Source: Patescibacteria group bacterium (lineage in GTDB: Bacteria > Patescibacteria > Microgenomatia > Levybacterales > UBA12049). Taken from it: a DNA stretch of 16,145 nt. Shown here piece after piece: positions 10,772-16,145 of this stretch (the stretch's first letter is position 1; the number at the start of each line of letters is the position of its first letter). The stretch spans positions 1 through 16,145 of the forward strand of contig JAMCTM010000039.1 in the NCBI GenBank assembly GCA_023379465.1. Direction: 5' to 3'. The position numbers were made by a program, and so were the translations under genes. The notes under the pieces were generated by a model. That model was not told the DNA's origin. It saw only the letters and a list, made by a program, of their open reading frames with translations, and made no database searches.

Positions 10772-13700
10772 TTTTTCTTCTTGAAATCAGAATAATAGAA
10801 ACGGCAACAATCAAGATGGATCCAAAGGAAATAAGTTCTTCAAACCTTAGATATTTTTCTTCGCCAAACTCAAGTCTAATAGAATAGTTACCTGTTTTAT
10901 CTATATACCACGCATTTGCATAGCTATTTGCCAAGAAATGTTCCCGAAGGGGAATATTTTTCCCTACGCTTCCATTCTCATCAATAAGTGACGCGTTCCA
11001 TAGATCATGAAAGCTGTCTGAAAAAACCAATACAAACGGACTCTTCGCATTTCTAACCTGAACGGTATAAACCGCGGGATTAATTCTGTGATATGAGATT
11101 TTTAAAGAACTATTCTTGGGTATATTACCGCTTGCGGTTCGCACTAGATATACGTCATAGTAGGGATCTTTTTGTATTTTTATGTTTTTTACAGAAAGCT
11201 TAGTTTCCAAATTAAACTGATCCCTAAATTGTTTATTGCCGCAGTCTTGAAGCATAATTTTTATTAAACCCTGCATATACTGATTCTGGCAATCGTTGTA
11301 AGGAGAAACAACAATCTTAAAATAGGCTCTTTGGCTTCTTGAAAATGGCACAGCGCTAAATCTATAAGTATTCCATTCAAAATTATCTAAGGCAGGCTGA
11401 ACAACATCAGATTCGGGTTCTTTAAATCCTTTATCATTTAGGGGATCTGTGTCTTGGGCAAACTGCAAAACCGGCGGAGTTTTTCCTTTCAGGATACGGT
11501 AATCAAACGAAATTGCATAAGCCGCGCTGGTATCAACTGCCTTTATGGGAAAACTTAAAACTTTCTTAGATTTTGCAGCCGAAATCGTAATCTTCCTATT
11601 TTCTTTAAAGAGCGTGTTTGCGCTGTCCGGAAAAATAAAAGATATCTCATGCCGTCCTTTTGCAAAATTCAATGTGCCAAAGCTTATAAACTTACCATTG
11701 TCTAGAGGTCTCTCTTTTTTAAGTACGCCATCCACATAGAAGACAATATTGCTTTTTGTAACAGCGGTTGGATCAATAAAGTCATTCTTAACAATTCTAA
11801 GTTCATAGTCTCCGGAAACAGGAACATTCAATAAATAATCCTGTTGATTATTGATACTGCTATACTTGGACATAACGCCAAGATTCACAAGAAGATCAAC
11901 AAGTTTTCTATAGCTTTTCTCAATGATATCTTTATAGGAAACCTGGGAACTCGTAACAATCTCTTCAAGAATTATTTTTTGCCGCTCAAGCATTTCATAC
12001 TTAAAGCTTGAATTAAAATAACCCATATTATTATAGAAATAGTCCAAGTATGTATTATATTGACTAATTAGACTATCCGTGTAATTAAAATTGTTTTCTT
12101 GAGTTAACCTATAAAGATCGGTTATCCTTTTGCCTGATTCTGTCAGATAAAAATTCCCTATCCTTGATTGCGGGGTTATATCCTTTAAAATATTGTATTT
12201 GAGACTGGGTAAAAAATATAAAGGAGAGCTGGGTAAAAAAAGACTGGAGGGCAAACCAGCTAAGGCATTATCTTTAGTAATCTTAAGTCCTTTCTGTTCT
12301 ATCTTTTTTCCCTTTACCGCTGTTTGATGGATAAGTCCGGGAAGATTAATCCTATTTGTCTTATCATCAATGAATATCAAGCCCTTTTTATAGGCAACTG
12401 CGGGTATGAAATCAAGGAAACTATCGCCTCCGCTTGTTAAGGCTATATTGTCTGAGGCATAAATCCTTCCAAGCCCTTTTTGCTTACTTAACGAATAAAA
12501 TGCCAAAGGCCCAAATCTATCAGCAAATGAAAAATTTTTTACACCGGTCGAGAATTGTTTTGCAAAAAAAGACGGATCTCTTAACCGTTCTATGTCTTTA
12601 TTGACATCTTCCCTAACCATTACCTTATCCGCTCCAAGAAGAGGAAGCGCTTTCCAGAAATCATTTGGGTATTCTACAAACAAGTTTTCTATGTCGGGAA
12701 TTAAATTTGAAGCGTAAGGAACCGAAGTATCTATTGATAAAAATGGCCTGCTGAATAAAGTGTTGGATAATTCAACCCCGGAATATGCCTTTGGCCAGGT
12801 GTAAGTCATTCCTTCCCCTCCCAGAGGAAAGGCTATGGTTCTCAAATCATTCTGCCTGCTAAGCCAATTATTGGCTTCTTTGTAAAAAACTGGCACCTGT
12901 ACTTCCTTGCTTACGTTCGTAACTCCTGCGTAAGTTGGCTTTGAAAAGATCCAGCCGTTCCATATCGGAAATGGCAAAACAACAATTATTAAAAAGCAAA
13001 AAAATACCAGAAAAAATTCTGCTCTATAACGCCCGATAAGTCTACTTAATACATCATATAAACAAACTAAAGTTATACTAAAAGGGATCGCAAAAGCAAA
13101 CGGTAAAAGAAATCCTATCTTTTCAAACGGGTTTCTAAAGGCCTCAAATACCCTAAAATGCGTAAACAGAAAATCACTAATGAATCCCAACGGCTGATTA
13201 TCTCCCTCAACAAAAAACAGGGAAATCACAATAAGGATAATAAAAAAAGTTATATTTTTAACATATTTTTTTACCAAGAGTGACGCGAATACCAAAATCG
13301 GAACCAAAAATGACAGTAAAATAAATACTGGATTAAAGTAAATACCGCCCCAAATTAAAGACTTCTTATTAACAAAAAAGGGTTCATTCATAAGACGTAC
13401 TATATAAGAAAAATTGCCAAGCGTTTTGCTTAAAATCTGAAATGTTTGAAAATCTCCGGCAGGGCTGTATCCTTTCGTTGTTATATAGGAAGTTGAAAAA
13501 ATAGTCTGCACGAATGGCAAGATCCAAAAAGAGTGAAATATTAAAAAGAGAAACACCGTAAATATAAAAAACTTAATCGGAAACCATAACTTCCTTTTAT
13601 TAAAAATAAAATATATTAGATACAAAAATATTACTCCCCAAAATAACAAAAAGAGGGGAACAGAAGCGAACATCTCGGCAAAAACTATGCTGGTTAAAGC

Positions 13701-14228
13701 CAATAACGCTCCATATTTATAGTTATAAGTTTTTAATCCCTTAATAAAAAGATATAATCCCAATGGCAAAAATGCGTAAAAAAACATATATGTGTATTGG
13801 AACCGCCCCCAGACTGTTACCATTGAAAACAAATTGAAGCTATAGAAAAGAGAAGAAATTATTCTGATTCTCCTATCCTCTATAAACAGTCCGGACAGGA
13901 GATAAAAAGAAAAGTATATAGAGTTTAAAAAAAAGAAAAAAACGAGCGCTTGAATTAAATTGGTCGGAATAGACAATCCCTGCAGGATGCTTAAAAAGCC
14001 ATAATAAAAATAATCCGAAAGTCCATATCCAATATAATTGCCTAAAAATGTAAGTCCCCAAGTATGCTGAATCCTCAAAAATTCCCGCGAAGGATTATAA
14101 AAGGGAAGAGCAGACTCTCCGGTTGCCAAAAAAGTGCCTTTATGAAACCAGATTATAACAAGAATTAAATTAACAAAAACTATACCGAGGTTAAAAACAA
14201 AGAAGAAATATTTTTGCAAAATTTTCAT
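10764..14228 (-). CDS. giant GT-C-like membrane protein (AftD/DUF3367-like), 1154 aa
   Basis: Roughly the first 430 residues are polytopic membrane helices, starting at about 8-28, with the signature 'FRNPFEK' at 364-370, equivalent to 'FRDPTKW' in the paralog. Residues about 435-1110 are extracytoplasmic. They include a beta-sandwich near 795-880 ('VPVSGDYELRIVKND' and on) and a second near 900-1030 with a cysteine pair ('NDCQNQYMQG', 'MLQDCGNKQ'). A C-terminal domain with 'FVLVFSDSFHDLWNA' (about 1065-1079) matches 'LLVFSESYDKYW' of the paralog. One last helix and 'SRRKND' follow. The sandwiches look like carbohydrate-binding modules. The predicted role is sugar transfer on the outer membrane face using lipid-phosphate donors, with acceptor binding by the added domains. 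It starts at ATG 14226-14228, 12 bases after the PP-loop gene. Confidence 0.72.
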   Translation of the reverse strand: MKILQKYFFFVFNLGIVFVNLILVIIWFHKGTFLATGESALPFYNPSREFLRIQHTWGLTFLGNYIGYGLSDYFYYGFLSILQGLSIPTNLIQALVFFFFLNSIYFSFYLLSGLFIEDRRIRIISSLFYSFNLFSMVTVWGRFQYTYMFFYAFLPLGLYLFIKGLKTYNYKYGALLALTSIVFAEMFASVPLFLLFWGVIFLYLIYFIFNKRKLWFPIKFFIFTVFLFLIFHSFWILPFVQTIFSTSYITTKGYSPAGDFQTFQILSKTLGNFSYIVRLMNEPFFVNKKSLIWGGIYFNPVFILLSFLVPILVFASLLVKKYVKNITFFIILIVISLFFVEGDNQPLGFISDFLFTHFRVFEAFRNPFEKIGFLLPFAFAIPFSITLVCLYDVLSRLIGRYRAEFFLVFFCFLIIVVLPFPIWNGWIFSKPTYAGVTNVSKEVQVPVFYKEANNWLSRQNDLRTIAFPLGGEGMTYTWPKAYSGVELSNTLFSRPFLSIDTSVPYASNLIPDIENLFVEYPNDFWKALPLLGADKVMVREDVNKDIERLRDPSFFAKQFSTGVKNFSFADRFGPLAFYSLSKQKGLGRIYASDNIALTSGGDSFLDFIPAVAYKKGLIFIDDKTNRINLPGLIHQTAVKGKKIEQKGLKITKDNALAGLPSSLFLPSSPLYFLPSLKYNILKDITPQSRIGNFYLTESGKRITDLYRLTQENNFNYTDSLISQYNTYLDYFYNNMGYFNSSFKYEMLERQKIILEEIVTSSQVSYKDIIEKSYRKLVDLLVNLGVMSKYSSINNQQDYLLNVPVSGDYELRIVKNDFIDPTAVTKSNIVFYVDGVLKKERPLDNGKFISFGTLNFAKGRHEISFIFPDSANTLFKENRKITISAAKSKKVLSFPIKAVDTSAAYAISFDYRILKGKTPPVLQFAQDTDPLNDKGFKEPESDVVQPALDNFEWNTYRFSAVPFSRSQRAYFKIVVSPYNDCQNQYMQGLIKIMLQDCGNKQFRDQFNLETKLSVKNIKIQKDPYYDVYLVRTASGNIPKNSSLKISYHRINPAVYTVQVRNAKSPFVLVFSDSFHDLWNASLIDENGSVGKNIPLREHFLANSYANAWYIDKTGNYSIRLEFGEEKYLRFEELISFGSILIVAVSIILISRRKND
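12205..12240. repeat. 24-base-period direct repeat in the 1154-aa gene
   Basis: CTGGGTAAAAAA occurs at 12205-12216 and 12229-12240, spaced 24 bases (8 codons). It encodes repeated 'FLPS' units around residues 664-675. It is in frame, unlike the heptamers. Confidence 0.5.
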
Positions 14229-14240
14229 TCATGCGGCAGT

Positions 14241-14951
14241 CTAGAAATATCCAAGAGCTCTTAATCTCTTCATTATTACTTCTCTTTCTTTCTGCCTGCC
14301 CGATCTTTCCCCTCCGCCCTCTTTAGACGGTTTTGTGAATTCCTTTTCTCCCAAAGACCGGTATCCCTTATCGTACAATGAGATATATGGAACGTTATAT
14401 AGCCTTATATAATCCCATATATCCTTTTCCGTCCAGTGCAAAAGAGGATGAATTCTAATATGGTCCTCTCTGGGCGAAACATATTTTTCGGAAATTCTCT
14501 CAGGATGCTCATCCCACCTAATGCCAATTACCAATGCGGGAAGCTTATTCTTCTTTACGATTCTTTTAAGAACAACTATTTTATAAATACTCGCTAATTC
14601 AACGCGCTCTTTTTTCGTTTTTAGCTTATAATATTTTTTCATTTCCTCCGCCGTTGTTTTTTCCCGTATAAGATCAAGCTTCCAATCCTTAACCACTTTA
14701 TCTATAAATTTATATACCTCTTCAAAGTCCAATTGGGTGTCTATATAAATAATGGGAAATTTTATGCTCTTGCCAAATACATCGCGTACAAGATGAAGGA
14801 GAACAGTGGAATCTTTTCCTCCTGTCCAGAAAATCGCCATTTTATTGTTAAACTTATCGTAAGCAAGTCTTAGAACTTTTTTGCTCTCCTCTATCTTCCA
14901 CCCTAGATCATCTTGCGATTTTTCTTTGATTTTTTTGACTACCTTAACCAT
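14241..14951 (-). CDS. CysD/PAPS-reductase-family PP-loop ATP-using protein
   Basis: The 236-residue protein has the PP-loop 'FWTGGKDSTVLLHLV' (41-55) for ATP. 'IIYIDTQLDFEEVYKFID' (67-84) and 'RIHPLLHWTEKDIWDYI' (166-182) are the CysD/CysH pattern. 'KGYRSLGEKEFT' (195-206) and the tail 'ERSGRQKEREVIMKRLRALG' (215-234) resemble the CysD C-terminus. CysD makes adenylyl-sulfate with its GTPase partner CysN; CysH reduces PAPS using a catalytic cysteine. No cysteine is present at all, so a reductase role is unlikely. No cysN or cysC lies in the window, so the partner is unknown. It is upstream of the GT-C-like genes with only a 12-base gap, so a role in activating sulfate (or another group) for glycan modification is inferred. 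The ATG at 14949-14951 coincides with the predicted transcription start. Confidence 0.8.
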   Translation of the reverse strand: MVKVVKKIKEKSQDDLGWKIEESKKVLRLAYDKFNNKMAIFWTGGKDSTVLLHLVRDVFGKSIKFPIIYIDTQLDFEEVYKFIDKVVKDWKLDLIREKTTAEEMKKYYKLKTKKERVELASIYKIVVLKRIVKKNKLPALVIGIRWDEHPERISEKYVSPREDHIRIHPLLHWTEKDIWDYIRLYNVPYISLYDKGYRSLGEKEFTKPSKEGGGERSGRQKEREVIMKRLRALGYF

Positions 14952-14957
14952 ATTTTT

Positions 14958-14985
14958 ATTTTAGCAGAATATAGTTAAAAATCAA
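14958..14985 (-). promoter_or_regulatory. promoter of the PP-loop/GT-C operon, predicted leaderless
   Basis: On the minus strand: TTGATT (14980-14985), a 16-base spacer and TAAAAT (14958-14963) with an extended TGC directly before it. Initiation 6-7 bases downstream falls at about 14951, the A of the ATG, giving a leaderless message. Confidence 0.55.
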
Positions 14986-14991
14986 CATAAA

Positions 14992-15876
14992 TTAAATTCC
15001 GAGAATATCTTTCATCTGCAAAAGGCTTCCTATTTTGTATACGTTGCGTGTATTTTCTTTCTTAAGTTTTTCCCCTTCTTTAAATAAAAATCCTGTTCCG
15101 AAACCAAGAAGCATGGGCGTTTCTAAATCGTCCTCAAACGAATTGCCCGTCATTACCAAATCGGAGAGGTCTATCTTTCTGCCAAGATCTTCTTCTATAA
15201 ATTTCACTGCTCGTTTGTAATACTCCGGCAAAGGCTTATCTTCGGGATCTCCAACGATAATATTTCTGAATTTTAATTCTTTGCTTCGCAACGTTTCCAT
15301 TCTGTTTTTTTTATAACCGCCTGAAATTTTATCATCATATCTAAAGTAGCCGTTTTTAATCTGCAGTCTTCCGTCGCTGCTGGTCAAAAGATAAACAGGG
15401 TACCCTCTGTCGAAAATATAATTTACAATCTCTTTCGCTTCGTCAAACGGCTCCGTAAGATCCGTAATAGTATCCCAGTAAATAGTGGCACACCTCATAA
15501 TAAGATCGGGAAGTAAATGAACGTTAATTTCATCTGCCGCAATCTTAAGGAAAACTTCCCTGCTCCATTTTTTTATAAATCCCCACTCTTCTTTTACCTT
15601 AACTTGATGTTTAGAAATAAGATCCAAAAGATTTTCGTATGATTTTCTTCCGCCGTCTATTTTTTTCCACTCCTCATCTGTTCTAAACAGAAATCCCGCA
15701 ACCATTAAAAGAAATAGTTCGTCAAATCTTTTTGCGATATACTCCGCCGCTTCTTTATCTATGTGTTTTTTAAGATTTCCCTTAACCGCCTTGACTGCTT
15801 TCTCATGATAGGCCGCGGTATTTATTAAGGTATGATTAACGTCAAATAGAAAAATCTTATCTTTAGTTTTTGTCAT
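14992..15876 (-). CDS. HAD-superfamily hydrolase with an altered motif I (DVN)
   Basis: The 294-residue protein has HAD motif I 'FLFDVNHTLINT' (9-20), with nucleophile D12, but N14 stands where phosphatases have the general-acid aspartate. Motif II is 'YLLTSSDGR' (162-170), motif III 'DKPLPEYYKRAVK' (213-225, K214), and motif IV 'VMTGNSFEDD' (241-250). A large helical cap (about 20-145) sits between motifs I and II. The family normally removes phosphate from small molecules. With N14 it may be slow, use another chemistry, or mainly bind its ligand. It overlaps the phosphodiesterase gene upstream by 14 bases and is followed after 40 bases by the PP-loop gene. A role with nucleotide or sugar phosphates is inferred from context. 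The start ATG at 15874-15876 has no Shine-Dalgarno sequence. Confidence 0.82.
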   Translation of the reverse strand: MTKTKDKIFLFDVNHTLINTAAYHEKAVKAVKGNLKKHIDKEAAEYIAKRFDELFLLMVAGFLFRTDEEWKKIDGGRKSYENLLDLISKHQVKVKEEWGFIKKWSREVFLKIAADEINVHLLPDLIMRCATIYWDTITDLTEPFDEAKEIVNYIFDRGYPVYLLTSSDGRLQIKNGYFRYDDKISGGYKKNRMETLRSKELKFRNIIVGDPEDKPLPEYYKRAVKFIEEDLGRKIDLSDLVMTGNSFEDDLETPMLLGFGTGFLFKEGEKLKKENTRNVYKIGSLLQMKDILGI

Positions 15877-16145
15877 TTTTAGTTAACGCATCAAATGCAT
15901 GATCAATAAGAGAAGAAACGTTTTCTTTTTTTGAACGGCTTACCTTGCGCTTATCATCTATGAATATATCTTCTAAGACCTTACCGTCTATATCCTCCGT
16001 TATGGGAACATTTAAAATATGCATCAGAGTAGGTATTATGTCATAAATTCTGGCTTTTGTCTTATATTTTCTCTTAATATTCTCTCCGTTAATAACAAAT
16101 ATCCCTTCAAGTGACGACCCGTGATCACCCGCGTTATGAATATCT
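15863..16145 (-). CDS. C-terminal part of an alkaline-phosphatase-superfamily phosphodiesterase/nucleotide pyrophosphatase
   Basis: Reading the minus strand from position 16144 gives 93 residues to the TAA at 15863-15865. The pattern is that of type I phosphodiesterases: 'DIHNAGDHGSSLEGIFVING' (the DH pair likely supplies a metal ligand), then 'ARIYDIIPTLMHILNVPI' and 'EDIDGKVLEDIF', the conserved end of the catalytic domain. A lysine/serine-rich tail follows. The N-terminal two-thirds or more, with the catalytic Thr/Ser and remaining metal ligands, is beyond the window. It probably hydrolyses phosphodiester or pyrophosphate bonds of nucleotides or lipid-linked sugars. It overlaps the HAD gene start by 14 bases, so they form one operon. 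Confidence 0.82.
   Translation of the reverse strand, partial: DIHNAGDHGSSLEGIFVINGENIKRKYKTKARIYDIIPTLMHILNVPITEDIDGKVLEDIFIDDKRKVSRSKKENVSSLIDHAFDALTKNDKN

Noticed and set aside
1..16145. CRISPR array, tRNA or rRNA genes.
   Set aside because: All short repeats are 7-base tandem units without spacers, and no cloverleaf or rRNA-like conserved segment was recognised on either strand.

Overview
The window looks like a chromosomal segment of a candidate-phyla-radiation bacterium (Patescibacteria, most like the Microgenomates group). This is inferred from gene style, not from a marker gene, and no rRNA, tRNA or ribosomal protein gene is visible. The supporting signs are an AT-rich background, tightly packed genes with 4-17 base overlaps, almost no recognisable Shine-Dalgarno sequences, an exported LamG surface protein, two giant polytopic proteins ending in a beta-rich domain plus one anchor helix, and 7-base tandem repeats embedded in coding sequence.

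Layout. Positions 8-2859 (minus strand) hold a small envelope-glycan cluster: a short membrane protein, the N-terminal half of a GT4 glycosyltransferase, an AT-rich NYN-domain nuclease gene, a complete GT4 glycosyltransferase and the start of a hexapeptide-repeat acyltransferase. A plus-strand promoter followed at once by a perfect 24-base palindrome and a T-run separates the nuclease from the intact glycosyltransferase. A SAM methyltransferase (2897-3511, plus) is divergent from this cluster. A BrnT/CopG-type toxin-antitoxin operon (3608-4203, minus) has a strong promoter with an overlapping inverted repeat. A GC-rich gene (4318-6399, minus) encodes an exported LamG protein whose LamG segment has clearly lower GC than the rest of the gene. 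A GT2 membrane-anchored glycosyltransferase (6492-7427, minus) and a hicBA toxin-antitoxin cassette (7650-8177, plus) follow.

The right half is one long minus-strand group. It contains two GT-C-like membrane proteins (748 and 1154 residues) with a small membrane protein between them, a CysD/PAPS-reductase-like PP-loop protein that appears to head this transcript, and upstream a HAD-family protein and the C-terminus of an alkaline-phosphatase-superfamily phosphodiesterase running off the right edge.

Together the genes suggest building and decorating surface polysaccharide or glycoprotein: sugar transfer in the cytosol (GT4, GT2), sugar transfer on the outer face of the membrane (GT-C-like proteins), acyl, methyl and possibly sulfate-type modification, and an exported carbohydrate-binding protein. 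Two toxin-antitoxin modules and a compositionally foreign nuclease gene mark the region as accessory and recombining. No gap without a gene exceeds 300 bases; the largest (7428-7649) holds the hicBA upstream region and otherwise nothing I recognise.
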